DNA of 32,870 nucleotides from NCBI GenBank assembly GCA_019247305.1, contig JAFAPC010000164.1, forward strand, positions 1 to 32,870, written 5' to 3'. The position numbers were made by a program, and so were the translations under genes. Source of the DNA: Pseudonocardiales bacterium (GTDB lineage: Bacteria; Actinomycetota; Actinomycetes; Mycobacteriales; Pseudonocardiaceae). This document shows, in pieces, positions 8,574 to 16,647 of the stretch (position 1 is its first letter; every line of letters starts with the position of its first letter). A model generated the notes under the pieces. That model made no database searches, was not told the origin of the DNA, and saw only the letters and a program-made list of their open reading frames with translations.

Positions 8574-9530
8574 ATGGCGCAGCGTTACCCGGCGGTGGAG
8601 CCCTATGAGTCCGGCATGCTGGCCGTGACAGACGGACACCGTCTGTACTGGGAAATGTGCGGGGCCCCCGCGGGAGTCGCGGCAGTTTACCTTCACGGTG
8701 GCCCGGGAGGCGGGTGCACCCCCGAAGCGCGCCGCAATTTCGATCCCCGCTACTACCGGGCTGTGCTGTTCGACCAGCGCGGGTGCGGGCGCAGCCGGCC
8801 CGTAGCCAGCGACGGGGGCGCCGATCTGTCGACGAACACGACGGCGCACCTGGTCGGGGACATCGAGCGGCTGCGCAAGTACCTCGGAATCGAGCGCTGG
8901 GTCGTCGTCGGCGGCTCCTGGGGCGTCACTCTCGGCCTGGTCTACGCCCAGCGCCATCCTCAACGGGTGATCGCCATGGTGCTCGGCGCGGTTACCGCGG
9001 GCACCCGGCGGGAGATCGACTGGATCACTCGTGAGATGGGTCGAGTCTTTCCCCGTGAGTGGGAACAGTTCGCCAGCACCGTCCCGGCGGCACAGCGGAC
9101 CGGCGACCTCGCTGCGGCCTACGCGCAGCTGCTGGCTGACCCCGACCCGCAGGTACGCGCCCAAGCGGCGCGGCAGTGGTGCGCGTGGGAGGACACGCAC
9201 ATGTCGCTGGCGCCAGGATGGACACCCCACCTCAGCCGCCGGGACCCAGAGTTCCAGCTGACGTTCGCCCGGCTAGTCACACACTACTGGAGCCAGGGCT
9301 GCTTTCTCCACGAAGGACAAATCCTCGCCCACATGCACTGCCTGGCCAACATCCCCGCCGTGCTCATCCACGGCCGCTACGACATCTCCAGTCCCCTGGA
9401 CACCGCATGGCAGCTGCACCGCGCCTGGCCGAACAGCACACTCGTCGTCCTCGACGACGCCGGCCACGGAGGAGGCAGCTTCACCAGCGCACTCGTCGGT
9501 GCCCTCGACTCCTTCCGCGCCCTGCCCTGA
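8574..9530 (+). CDS. pip: Proline iminopeptidase (alpha/beta hydrolase, S33 family)
   Basis: This enzyme removes N-terminal proline from peptides in the cytoplasm. The sequence shows the oxyanion-hole motif HGGPGGG, FDQRGCGRS, and the nucleophile elbow GGSWGVTLGL. Also present are the family-typical WCAWEDTH segment, IHGRYD with the acid residue, and a late GHGG containing the catalytic His. The length of about 318 residues is normal. ATG 8574 is chosen; TTG 8559 lies in frame upstream but directly abuts GGGAG, so it cannot use it. The gene is complete and unremarkable. It is followed by a convergent acetyltransferase gene. Confidence 0.9.
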   Translation: MAQRYPAVEPYESGMLAVTDGHRLYWEMCGAPAGVAAVYLHGGPGGGCTPEARRNFDPRYYRAVLFDQRGCGRSRPVASDGGADLSTNTTAHLVGDIERLRKYLGIERWVVVGGSWGVTLGLVYAQRHPQRVIAMVLGAVTAGTRREIDWITREMGRVFPREWEQFASTVPAAQRTGDLAAAYAQLLADPDPQVRAQAARQWCAWEDTHMSLAPGWTPHLSRRDPEFQLTFARLVTHYWSQGCFLHEGQILAHMHCLANIPAVLIHGRYDISSPLDTAWQLHRAWPNSTLVVLDDAGHGGGSFTSALVGALDSFRALP

Positions 9531-9544
9531 GGCCATCTGCCCGA

Positions 9545-9976
9545 TCAATTAGTCCTGGCAAAATGGTGGGCGCTGAGGACGTACCCTGAGTTGAGGTACA
9601 GGCGGTGGGCTGCGAACCGGTGAGGGCCGACGCTGGAATCGAGATGCACCTGGTCGCAGCCCAGGCGCTTCGCTTCGGCGTGAATCCACCCGAGCAGTTC
9701 GCTGGCGAAGCCTCGTCGGCGAGCGGAGGGCACGGTGGACAGGTCGTCGATGTATATATGTCGTCCCCAGCTCAAGCTGGTGCTGAGCCTAAAACCGGCG
9801 ACGGCCACCGCGTCGGTGCCATCCTCGGGCAACACGCCTACCAGCCGGTAGCCAGCCGGCCGCTGAACCCTGTCGACCTGCTCGACGAAGTCCTCCAGGC
9901 TGCTCAGGCGAGTTCGTAGCTCCCGCATCGCAGCGAAGGCAAGCCCAGTATCCGGCGGCACAATCTCTCTCAGCAT
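9545..9976 (-). CDS. GNAT family N-acetyltransferase
   Basis: The 143-residue product (starting MLREIVPPDTGLAFAAMREL) has the GNAT fold pattern. There is a central strand IYIDDLSTVPSARRRGFASELL with the acetyl-CoA-binding R-R-x-G-x-A motif. A second part follows (VHLDSSVGPHRFAAHRLYLN) and then GY near the C-terminus. Such enzymes transfer acetyl from acetyl-CoA to an amine; the substrate cannot be told from sequence. ATG 9976 is the most sensible start; the frame is open further upstream but is not family-like there. It is convergent with pip, with stops 14 bp apart. Confidence 0.82.
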   Translation of the reverse strand: MLREIVPPDTGLAFAAMRELRTRLSSLEDFVEQVDRVQRPAGYRLVGVLPEDGTDAVAVAGFRLSTSLSWGRHIYIDDLSTVPSARRRGFASELLGWIHAEAKRLGCDQVHLDSSVGPHRFAAHRLYLNSGYVLSAHHFARTN

Positions 9977-10258
9977 GTGCTGATCATCCCACTGGCCGAG
10001 CCGCTGCGGACGAGAAACCAACTCGCGCACCGCCTCCGTGGAGCAGCCCTCGCCGTGCTGATCGCGGGTGGCCCGAGCTGATGCCGATCGGGATATCGCC
10101 CACCAGGTCAACGCCGTCATGGTAAGCCCCGATGCGCTACCGCTCGTCCTTGACCAGAACACGATGCGACCCGCGGCAGCGGGTCTCGCCCCAGCCATCA
10201 CGCTTGAGCGCGACGAGAACGCGGGCAGCTGTGGGCATGTGGCGGGAAGGTACTGGAC

Positions 10259-10513
10259 GTGAAACGAGTCTGGCGACGCGAGCGCTCACATCGGCTCGAC
10301 CCGAACACCCAACGCGCAGCGCTGCGCAAGCTCGTGATCCTCGACGCTGCAGAGACCCTCGATGACGTGCGGATCCCGCCGGGTAACCGACTGGAGAAGC
10401 TGCGCGGAGACCGTACCGGGCAGTACAGCGTCAGGGTGAACCAGCAGTGGCGCATCTGCTTCCGCTGGAGCGCCACAGGACCGGAAGACGTTGAGATCAT
10501 CGACTACCACTGA
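10259..10513 (+). CDS. higB: HigB/RelE-type toxin
   Basis: The 84-residue product matches plasmid-maintenance HigB toxins, mRNA endonucleases of the RelE superfamily. It contains [49 protein letters not shown] and the terminal DVEIIDYH. The order toxin then antitoxin is the rule for HigBA. The GTG start has GGAAGG about 8 nt upstream. The usual N-terminal extension (about 6-10 residues of an FxDK-like strand) seems absent, so the toxin may be slightly shortened. The stop lies 11 bp before the antitoxin start. Confidence 0.85.
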   Translation: MKRVWRRERSHRLDPNTQRAALRKLVILDAAETLDDVRIPPGNRLEKLRGDRTGQYSVRVNQQWRICFRWSATGPEDVEIIDYH

Positions 10514-10524
10514 AGGAAGGACCC

Positions 10525-10828
10525 GTGAGCACGGCCCCATCGAGCGCCCCCATCCATCCTGGCGAGATCCTCGCCGAGGAGTACCTCGCTCCCGCTGGGC
10601 CTCACCCAGCACGCGCTCGCCCTCGCCCTTCGCGTACCGCCGCGCCGGATCAACGAGATCGTGCACGGCAAGCGGCGGATCAGCGCCGACACCGCGCTGC
10701 GCCTGGCCCGCTACTTCGGAACTTCCGAGCGTTTCTGGATGAACCTCCAAGGCCGCTACGACCTTGAGGTCGAACGCGACCGCCTGGCGTCCATCCTGGA
10801 CGAGATCCACCCACGCACCAGCGCTTGA
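10525..10828 (+). pseudogene. higA: HigA antitoxin (XRE HTH) with a one-base frameshift
   Basis: From GTG 10525 the reading is IHPGEILAEEYLAP, the canonical HigA N-terminus. At about 10591-10595 (gctcccgctggg) the frame shifts by one base. From there the correct sequence continues in the next frame: LGLTQHALALALRVPPRRIN, EIVHGKRRISADTALRLARY, FGTSERFWMNLQ, ending HPRTSA at TGA 10826. The HTH is therefore complete but cannot be read in one frame. One extra base in the C/G run explains it. A real mutation, a sequencing error, or +1 frameshifting at CCC-G are all possible. GGAAGGA lies before the start. Confidence 0.82.
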
Positions 10829-11320
10829 GCCAGACAGTCAAGCGTGCTCGCGACACCTGGCGCACCCGGGCCACGGGAAGCCACCTCGGATACATCCTCG
10901 CCACACGCCTCCACGACAAGGCAGACCGAGTCTTCACCTTCACCCGAAACCTCACCATACCCTAGATAAAGAACATTTCAGAGCAAGCCCTCAAAAGCCC
11001 CGAACGACACCAAACCGTCTCCCTACAGGCACACACTGACCACACGCGCCCCATATCATCACCTACACCTCCCACAGCATCACCACATCATGATCGAAAT
11101 TTAATAGTCGCCGCAACCCTTCCGGATGTCTGAGACTCCGGACGCCGCGCGGTGCCGCACTTCTCATACTGCCACTTCCCTTAGCTCGTGATCGAGTGTA
11201 GACTTTTGATTCTGTCGGCTTCACCGGTTCAAGCGAGCTAGCTACGAACCCAATAGTCAAACGGCCGTGTTCTGAGTCTGATCGAGTGCCAGAACATTTC
11301 TCGCAGGGTTGGGGGTAACG
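10829..11320. other. Intergenic stretch before the small membrane protein array
   Basis: No gene is supported. A short plus-strand open stretch directly after higA (to about 10964, reading QTVKRARDTWRTRATG and ending NLTIP) looks faintly protein-like but has no start and no recognised family. From 10965 to 11300 the sequence is locally AT-richer and probably holds the promoter of the downstream array. Confidence 0.4.
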
Positions 11321-11584
11321 TTGAATGAGATTGGGGAGCCGCACCTCGGTGGTTGGTGGGCGGGCTTGATCATCGGGTTGGTGGTCGTGGTGGTCGTGGT
11401 GGTGGTTGTCAGCGCGATCCTGGTCCTTGCATCCCGGATCAACGCGCAGGCACGCGCAGCGGCTCGTGAGCTCGAGGCGACCCGGTCGACCACGCAACCA
11501 CTCGTGGGACTGAGCCGCACGAACGACACGCTCCAGAGCATCCTCCGGGGCGCTCGCACCGCTCGAAAAGCATTGGGGGGATAA
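11321..11584 (+). CDS. Small single-pass membrane protein, array gene 1
   Basis: The product is 87 residues. After a short N-terminus (MNEIGEPHLGGWW) comes one long helix with a run of ten valines (AGLIIGL then V10, then SAILVLA). A basic, Ala/Arg-rich amphipathic tail follows (INAQARAAARELEAT). TTG 11321 is favoured because GGGGGT lies 4 nt upstream; TTG 11309 is the in-frame alternative. Its TAA stop overlaps the next start as TAATG. It opens a tightly packed array of five such genes. No known family is recognised. Confidence 0.68.
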   Translation: MNEIGEPHLGGWWAGLIIGLVVVVVVVVVVSAILVLASRINAQARAAARELEATRSTTQPLVGLSRTNDTLQSILRGARTARKALGG

Positions 11585-11862
11585 TGATGACCCTAGCTCT
11601 GGCCAGCGAGGAGATCACGTTCTGGCAGGTTATACTGGCAATCGGGGCGGTCGTGATAGTTGTCGTGATCGCACTTCTCAGCCTGCTCCTCCGCTTCGTC
11701 CGCTCCATCGAAACCGGCGTGCAGCAACTGGGAGACGTGGCGCAGGGGGTTGCCAGCAACACGGGCAACATCAAGGTCGCACTCACTGTCGCGGCCACCC
11801 TGGATGAGATCGCCGACGAGGCGCGCCGCCACGCTCAACTTCTGGGGGTGGGCGCGCGATGA
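11584..11862 (+). CDS. Small single-pass membrane protein, array gene 2
   Basis: The 92-residue product has one transmembrane helix (VILAIGAVVIVVVIALLSLLL, residues about 16-36). It is followed by RFVRSIETGVQQLGDVAQGV and an amphipathic C-terminal helix (LDEIADEARRHAQLL). The start overlaps the preceding stop by one base (TAATG), and the stop overlaps the next start by four (ATGA), implying translational coupling. The post-membrane pattern RxIETGVQQL resembles ALESIDNGLY in the protein encoded at 7775. The function is unknown. Confidence 0.72.
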   Translation: MMTLALASEEITFWQVILAIGAVVIVVVIALLSLLLRFVRSIETGVQQLGDVAQGVASNTGNIKVALTVAATLDEIADEARRHAQLLGVGAR

Positions 11863-12161
11863 GCACCGGACTGCTCGTGACTCTCACCGTCGTCGAGATC
11901 GTGGCCTTGGTGGTCGTGTTGGCGCTGTTCGTTATTTTGATCACTCGCCGGCTGCGTTCCATCGCCGACGCCCTCGGACAGGTGAGTGGAAGGATCATCA
12001 GGGCCGTCCAAGGGGACGTGTGTCTCGTTGGCGCCGGCGCCGCGATCCTGAACCGGAAGCTGAATGCGATCGCCGGTGCGCTGCCGGCGATCGCGCAGAA
12101 GGCCGAGTCGCTGCCTTCGCGGCAGACGCAAGCTCAGGACCCCGCGATAAGGCAAAGGTAA
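11859..12161 (+). CDS. Small single-pass membrane protein, array gene 3
   Basis: The product is 100 residues. A helix rich in Val and Leu (LTVVEIVALVVVLALFVILI) is followed by TRRLRSIADALGQVSGRII and then an Ala-rich segment (LNAIAGALPAIAQKAESL). A single Cys (DVCLVG) lies near residue 54. The start overlaps gene 2 as ATGA. It has the same build as its neighbours: short N-terminus, one helix, positive charge just inside, then an amphipathic region. No known family is recognised. Confidence 0.7.
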   Translation: MSTGLLVTLTVVEIVALVVVLALFVILITRRLRSIADALGQVSGRIIRAVQGDVCLVGAGAAILNRKLNAIAGALPAIAQKAESLPSRQTQAQDPAIRQR

Positions 12162-12176
12162 GATAAGGAGGCGACG

Positions 12177-12425
12177 ATGGCATTGTGGTGGGTCGGCAAC
12201 GCGATCTTCATCCTCGTGGTCATACCCGTCGTGGTGGTCCTCCTGCAGCGCCTGATGAGGTCCGCCATCGACGTCGGGAAGCACATCGACACCATTCACG
12301 ATCAGGCCGGGGGTATCGTCATCGCCCTCGACGATGTGAAGCAACTGATACCCACCCGCGACGCCGTGAAACGGGTGGGGACTGGCCTCACCCGTTATGT
12401 GAAGGCGGTTGACCGCATCCTGTGA
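12177..12425 (+). CDS. Small single-pass membrane protein, array gene 4
   Basis: The 82-residue product starts MALWWVGNAIFILVVIPVVV, so the helix begins almost at the N-terminus. LLQRLMRSAIDVGKHIDTIH then leads into an amphipathic tail. Its ribosome site is the best in the array: AAGGAGG, 5 nt before ATG. It follows gene 3 by 15 bp. The tail resembles the DxxxxIxxGL pattern of the other members only loosely. The function is unknown. Confidence 0.75.
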   Translation: MALWWVGNAIFILVVIPVVVVLLQRLMRSAIDVGKHIDTIHDQAGGIVIALDDVKQLIPTRDAVKRVGTGLTRYVKAVDRIL

Positions 12426-12438
12426 GGAGCGAATTACC

Positions 12439-12675
12439 ATGCCGCTAGCCGCTATCATTACGATCATCGGCGCGCTGCTCACCGTGCTGGTGCTCGCTGC
12501 CTACCTGATCAGTATTGCGCTCGTTCTCTGGCGCGTCGACGCCAAGCTCGGCGCAATCACCGCCGGCCTCCACTCGGTTACCGAGAAGACCAAGCCAATT
12601 GGACCGATCGTTGAGGAGATCAACAGGGACCTTGCCGGAGTGGACAACGCCTTGCGGGCCGTGCTCGCCAAATAA
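12439..12675 (+). CDS. Small single-pass membrane protein, array gene 5
   Basis: The 78-residue product (MPLAAIITIIGALLTVLVLA) has one helix, then WRVDAKLGAITAGLHSV and EEINRDLAGVDNALRAVLAK. The last part closely matches the pattern in the larger protein encoded at 7775 (INSALTNVNTALK), which is the basis for treating the six as one family. GAGGAG lies 9 nt before ATG 12439. It is 13 bp after gene 4 and ends the array. Confidence 0.75.
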   Translation: MPLAAIITIIGALLTVLVLAAYLISIALVLWRVDAKLGAITAGLHSVTEKTKPIGPIVEEINRDLAGVDNALRAVLAK

Positions 12676-12772
12676 CGAGGGCTGCCGTTTCTGGCACCCC
12701 GCATCGCCGAGATCGCGCCGCCGACCCGTAGAAGCGGGTTCCCGATGACGTGGCCACGACGGAGGTTCTGGT

Positions 12773-12945
12773 ATCGAGACCGAAGACGGGCTTGAGCACG
12801 TGTTCGTGATCAACATGCTGGCGCCGTATCTGCTGACGGCACTCATCGACCGTCCGAACCGGCTGATTTACCTGAGCTCGGGCTGCACCGCCGCAGCACC
12901 CCCCGCCTTGACGACCTGCAGGACACCGGCCCGCCAGCGGCTCAT
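12773..12945 (+). pseudogene. Short-chain dehydrogenase/reductase fragment
   Basis: ETEDGLEHVFVINMLAPYLL, then IDRPNRLIYLSSG, is the central SDR signature (T.DG.E..F.VN.LAP.LLT, RLVYLSSG). At ggctgcaccg the frame shifts, and the expected continuation MHRRSTPRLDDLQD is read in another frame. The cofactor-binding N-terminus and the C-terminal half are missing, so this is a decayed internal piece. It fills part of the 500-bp gap before the ABC transporter gene; the rest of that gap holds no gene. Confidence 0.7.
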
Positions 12946-13193
12946 GGTTCAGCCTTGTGGGCCAGCCGTCTACGTGTAGTTTGGGTAGCTGTGTGTAGCA
13001 GTGTCTGGTTCACCGGCGATGACATTGCGAATCGTAGAATCCCCCCGGCCTACCCTGCTTAAGCCTGATCCTGGTTATCGGCTATAATGTCCGGTCTACT
13101 CCGGCCCCTCGCTCGCTGCGTGCGGGGATCTGAGCTGCTCGACCGTCGCCGGTACCGTTATGTGGATACCGGCTGCCATTCTTGGAGAATGTT

Positions 13194-15053
13194 TTGACGA
13201 CGTCGTTGGACTGGACACACGAATGGAGTGCAAGTCTTAGCTGGTCGGGAACGGCCTTTGTCATTACCGCGGCCGCCTTCGGTGCGGTTGTCTGGCTGCT
13301 AGCGCGCTTCACTGGCTGGGGAAGGCAGTTCTGGCGAATCGCCTTACCTTATTTCCGACCTGATTATAGGTGGGTAAGCTGGCGCCCGCTGCTCACCGTG
13401 TTGGCCATGCTGTGGATGACCGTCCTTGCGGTGCGCCTCGATGTCCTCCTGTCGTATTGGACGAACTGGCTTTTCACGGCGATGCAGGATGTGAACGCGG
13501 CGGCGTTCGGTTATTCTCTGCTGGTCTTCGGTGTGCTCACGACAGTCTATTTTGTCCACTCAAGGGTGGAGTATCTCATCGAGCAGACGTTTATCATACA
13601 TTGGCGAAGCTGGCTCAACGATCATATGGTTGCGGACTGGCTGGACGGACGCGCCTACCATCGTGGCCACTTCGTGACCACCCCGGTGGACAACCCCGAC
13701 CAGCGCATCCAGGAAGACACCACAGCGTTCGTCCTTGAGTCCCTGGGATTGTCGCTGGGTGCGGTCAGGTCTGTCGTGGCGCTGGTGTCGTTCACGCCGA
13801 TCCTGTGGGCACTATCAGGCGCGCTGTCGCTGTCCGGGCATACGATCCCAGGAGCGATGGTTTTTCTCGCCTATCTTTATGTGATTGTCGTCTCGTTCGG
13901 CGCCTTCCGGATCGGTCGCCCACTGATCCGGCTGAACTTCCTCAACGAAGAACTTGGCGCATCGTTCCGCTACGCCCTGGTCCGCCTCCGTGACCACTCC
14001 GAAGACATCGCATTCTATCACGGTGAAGAAGTGGAGCGGATCACACTGGCTACCCGGTTCGGGGCTATTATCCACAACAACTGGCGCATCGTTTTCCGCA
14101 ACGTGAAGTTCGACGGGTTTAACATCGCCATCAGCCAAATCGCGTTAGTGGTTCCCTACCTCATCCAGGCGCCCCGTTTTTTCAGCCATGTCATTACCCT
14201 CGGCGACGTCCAACAGACCACCGTTGCTTTCGGCCACGTGCACGGCGCGTTGTCCTTCTTCCGGAACTCATACGGCGCCTTCGCCACCTACCGGGCGATA
14301 CTCAACCGCTTGACGGGTTTGCTGGATGTGAACAGCCAGACGCGCGCCCTGCCCTCAGTGACCGTCGCGGATTGCCCCGATGGGCTAAACATCGAGGATC
14401 TGACGGTGCGCCGTCCCGACGGAGCGCCACTCATCGAAAATCTGACCCTGCACCTGCGCCCCGGCCAGGCGTTGTTGGTCACCGGCGCCTCCGGCTGCGG
14501 CAAGACCACTCTCTTGCGCAGCCTGGCGGATCTATGGCCATACGCTCGCGGCACGATACGCCGACCCACCGCAGGCCGCGCTTTGTTCTTGTCCCAGCAC
14601 CCTTACGTGCCCCTAGGCGGCCTGCGTACCGCGCTGACCTATCCACAATCCCCGCACGTAGTAGGCGATGAGCAGGCGCGCGAAGCGTTGCGCATGGTCC
14701 AGCTAGGCCATCTGGAGGACCATATCGACGACGAGGTCGATTGGTCCCGCATCCTGTCCGCAGGTGAACAACAGCGCCTCGGGATCGCCCGCATCCTGAT
14801 CAACCGACCCCGCCTGGTATTGCTCGACGAGGCGACGTCCGCCATCGATACCGGCCTCGAACACGCGCTTTACACTGTGATCCGCACACACCTGCCCGAC
14901 TGCACGCTGGTCAGCGTCGGTCATCGCAGCAGGCTGACCACATTCCACACGCACTACCTGCACCTGCTCGGCAAGGGACGTTGGGACGTGACGGCGCGCA
15001 TTGATCGGCCCGTGACCAACGATTTTGCGAAAACTGGCGCTCAGATCTGCTGA
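13194..15053 (+). CDS. SbmA/BacA-like ABC transporter, fused permease and ATPase
   Basis: This protein of about 619 residues fuses an SbmA/BacA-type membrane domain (motifs WRSWLNDHMVADWL, YHRGHF and DNPDQRIQEDT) to an ABC ATPase. The ATPase has Walker A GASGCGKTTL, signature LSAGEQQR, Walker B RLVLLDEATSAID and a switch His (VSVGHRS). The same architecture occurs in Mycobacterium Rv1819c (BacA), which takes up cobalamin and hydrophilic compounds, and in E. coli YddA. Import or export of peptides or hydrophilic solutes is inferred. TTG 13194 is chosen because GGAG lies 6 nt upstream; TTG 13182 is in frame but without a site. It lies downstream of the small membrane array, separated by the SDR relic. 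Confidence 0.9.
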   Translation: MTTSLDWTHEWSASLSWSGTAFVITAAAFGAVVWLLARFTGWGRQFWRIALPYFRPDYRWVSWRPLLTVLAMLWMTVLAVRLDVLLSYWTNWLFTAMQDVNAAAFGYSLLVFGVLTTVYFVHSRVEYLIEQTFIIHWRSWLNDHMVADWLDGRAYHRGHFVTTPVDNPDQRIQEDTTAFVLESLGLSLGAVRSVVALVSFTPILWALSGALSLSGHTIPGAMVFLAYLYVIVVSFGAFRIGRPLIRLNFLNEELGASFRYALVRLRDHSEDIAFYHGEEVERITLATRFGAIIHNNWRIVFRNVKFDGFNIAISQIALVVPYLIQAPRFFSHVITLGDVQQTTVAFGHVHGALSFFRNSYGAFATYRAILNRLTGLLDVNSQTRALPSVTVADCPDGLNIEDLTVRRPDGAPLIENLTLHLRPGQALLVTGASGCGKTTLLRSLADLWPYARGTIRRPTAGRALFLSQHPYVPLGGLRTALTYPQSPHVVGDEQAREALRMVQLGHLEDHIDDEVDWSRILSAGEQQRLGIARILINRPRLVLLDEATSAIDTGLEHALYTVIRTHLPDCTLVSVGHRSRLTTFHTHYLHLLGKGRWDVTARIDRPVTNDFAKTGAQIC

Positions 15054-15179
15054 GGTTAGGTGGACCGCGTCGGCTGGGGCAGACATTGTTGTGTGGCCTG
15101 GCGGTTCAGGTGGTGAGATTGGCGTGGAATTGCATGGCTTGGTAGGCACCGGCTCACCGGTGCGAGGTCGGTCCAGCCG

Positions 15180-15572
15180 TCAGTCCGCGCGAATCACGGG
15201 GACGTCGTAGCGTTCGATCTGTGGGTCGACCGTGACGATCGTCAGCTTCTCGACCTGCGCTTGTGCCACTAGGAGGCGGTCGAACGGGTCCCCGTGGTGG
15301 GGTGGCAGGCTCGCGACCCGCAGGGCGTGAGCGTGGGTGACCGGCAGCCCATCGACGGCGTCCGAACGCATCCGGGACGGCACATAGGTGTCCGGTGGCT
15401 CCGGTAGCGGGAGCTTGCCCCGCGCGTGCTTGATCGCGATCTCCCACGAGCTCACGGCGGAGAGCAGCAGCTCGGCCCGCTCGTCTGCTAGCTGAGCACG
15501 AACGTCGTCACGCACGCGCTCGGGTTGGGTCTGCAGCCAGAGCCAGACGTGCGTGTCGAGCAGCACCTTCAC
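15180..15572 (-). CDS. vapC: VapC toxin, PIN-domain ribonuclease
   Basis: The 130-residue PIN-domain protein starts MKVLLDTHVWLWL with the first catalytic Asp. It contains SAVSSWEIAIKHARGKLPL (Glu) and HHGDPFDRLLVAQA (Asp, with the nearby FDR), and ends with the VDPQIERYDV strand. This is the PIN subtype common in actinobacterial VapC toxins, Mg-dependent RNases that often cut tRNA. Its ATG overlaps the antitoxin stop by four bases (ATGA). All acidic residues expected of the active site are visible, so it looks functional. Confidence 0.9.
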   Translation of the reverse strand: MKVLLDTHVWLWLQTQPERVRDDVRAQLADERAELLLSAVSSWEIAIKHARGKLPLPEPPDTYVPSRMRSDAVDGLPVTHAHALRVASLPPHHGDPFDRLLVAQAQVEKLTIVTVDPQIERYDVPVIRAD

Positions 15573-15799
15573 GACTCGAAGGCCTCGAGAACATCATCGG
15601 GCAACGGGGCATCGAAGTCGTCGGGAACCTCGAACAGTCCGCGGTCGCGGCCGAAGACCCGAGGCCCCCGCCGTGGTACCGGCACGAGCATCGCCACCGG
15701 CTCGCCGCTGCTGGTGATGGTGACCTCCTCACCGGTAGCGACGCGGCGCAGCAGCTCGGACAACGTCGTCTTGGCTTCGTGGACGCCGACCTCAATCAT
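15569..15799 (-). CDS. vapB: Phd/VapB-type antitoxin
   Basis: The 76-residue product (MIEVGVHEAKTTLSELLRRV) has the complete Phd/YefM N-terminal DNA-binding domain (VTITSSGEPVAMLVPV). An acidic C-terminal tail (VPDDFDAPLPDDVLEAFES) would wrap the PIN toxin. It is the first gene of the pair and probably autoregulates. In contrast to the damaged pairs elsewhere in this window, this module appears intact. Confidence 0.88.
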   Translation of the reverse strand: MIEVGVHEAKTTLSELLRRVATGEEVTITSSGEPVAMLVPVPRRGPRVFGRDRGLFEVPDDFDAPLPDDVLEAFES

Positions 15800-15928
15800 C
15801 GGGCAAGTCTAGCTAAGCTGCTGGCTAAGTACTACGTAGTCATGAACCCAGCTCGGGGACGGGCTCCTCGCCAGCCCCCATGCGGCCGCCGCCACACCCG
15901 AAAAGTAGGCACTGAGCACAACCCGGTC

Positions 15929-16048
15929 CTGCAGTCTTACCGGATTGCCAGTCACCGGATCGTGCCCACCGAAGAGCCGGATCTGGTACCGACCCCCGCG
16001 CTGCCGGATGCCGGTCAGGTCCTTCGGAGCCTGCTTCCTGCGTGCCAT
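15929..16048 (-). pseudogene. N-terminal relic of a site-specific integrase
   Basis: From ATG 16048 the 40 residues MARRKQAPKDLTGIRQRGGR and then YQIRLFGGHDPVTGNPVRLQ match the arm-binding N-terminus of actinobacterial tyrosine integrases. After this the frame continues with unrelated sequence to 15809, so the core-binding and catalytic domains are gone. It begins 88 bp from the first tRNA-Phe half repeat, the position expected for an integrase beside its att site. Confidence 0.62.
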
Positions 16049-16071
16049 GCGAGGCAGTCTCAGCAGCAGAA

Positions 16072-16090
16072 TTGGACAGCCAGTTGGACA
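16072..16090. repeat. Paired TTGGACA direct repeat beside att copy 1
   Basis: TTGGACA occurs at 16072 and 16084, a 12-bp period, between the integrase relic and the att-like repeat. Spaced short direct repeats in this place could be integrase arm-type sites; that is inference. Confidence 0.3.
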
Positions 16091-16135
16091 AAGATCAACC
16101 GAAGATCGCCAGAAGAGACTAAGTCGGTCAGAGGT

Positions 16136-16326
16136 GCTGGCCAGGGGCGGGGTCGAACCGTCGACCTTCCGATTTCAGGACTCCGGTGATCTGTCCGTGC
16201 CTGGTCAGCACCGTCCGTGACCTGCGCTGGAGCGTGCTCTCGACAGCTGGCGGACGCCCGCGAATGACGGTGAATGAGACGGAAAGAGAGACGACTCGGG
16301 CAGGCAACACGGGAACAGATCAGCCG
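16136..16326 (-). repeat. att-like repeat 1: tRNA-Phe 3' half plus conserved arm
   Basis: On the minus strand, 16179-16136 reads from the anticodon loop (CTGAAATCGGAAGG) through the T arm (GGTTCGACC) to acceptor CCTGGCC and discriminator A. This is the 3' half of a tRNA-Phe(GAA) gene. The terminal CCA is GCA here and one anticodon-loop A is missing. The conserved arm at 16180-16326 is shared with copies 2 and 3 and ends near gaacagatcagccg. There is no 5' half, so it is not a functional tRNA gene. It fits a leftover attR/attL. Confidence 0.85.
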
Positions 16327-16442
16327 CCCTGAGTATCGGATGAGGCACTGATGCCGGGCGTTGCCGGTACCTGGCGGGGGTGGCCGTGCTTCTGGGACAG
16401 TGTTCCGAAAGAACACGGCAGCCGCTCGCCTGTGGGTGGAGA

Positions 16443-16545
16443 GCATCTGGTGCCGGAGTGGTTGGGGAGGCACGCAGGCCAGGGGTCGTTGCGGGTGCCT
16501 GCGCCCGCCGCGTCACGGGTTGTGCGGCGGGCCGGCACCAGATGC
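16443..16545. promoter_or_regulatory. Widely spaced 14-bp inverted repeat upstream of HTH-TPR gene 1
   Basis: GCATCTGGTGCCGG at 16443-16456 and its perfect complement CCGGCACCAGATGC at 16532-16545 flank 75 bp. The intervening DNA has its own GC-rich inverted elements (GGGTGCCTGCGCCC). Part of the right arm is duplicated just after it (ccagatgcaggaca, twice). The same arms occur before the two other HTH-TPR genes, so this is a likely operator or structured regulatory element. Confidence 0.65.
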
Positions 16546-16647
16546 AGGACACCCAGATGCAGGACACACTGTGGCAGGCGGGACCCCAGCGACGGCAGGC
16601 AGTGGCGTACTCCGGTCCGGTGCTGCCACTCCTGTTGGCCACCGCTT

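Noticed and set aside
10829..10964. Small gene after higA
   Set aside because: The stretch looks faintly protein-like but has no start codon, ribosome site or recognisable motif.
16136..16179. tRNA-Phe gene (also at 20608 and 26854)
   Set aside because: Only the 3' half from the anticodon loop to the acceptor is present; there is no D arm or 5' acceptor strand, so these are att fragments and not tRNA genes.
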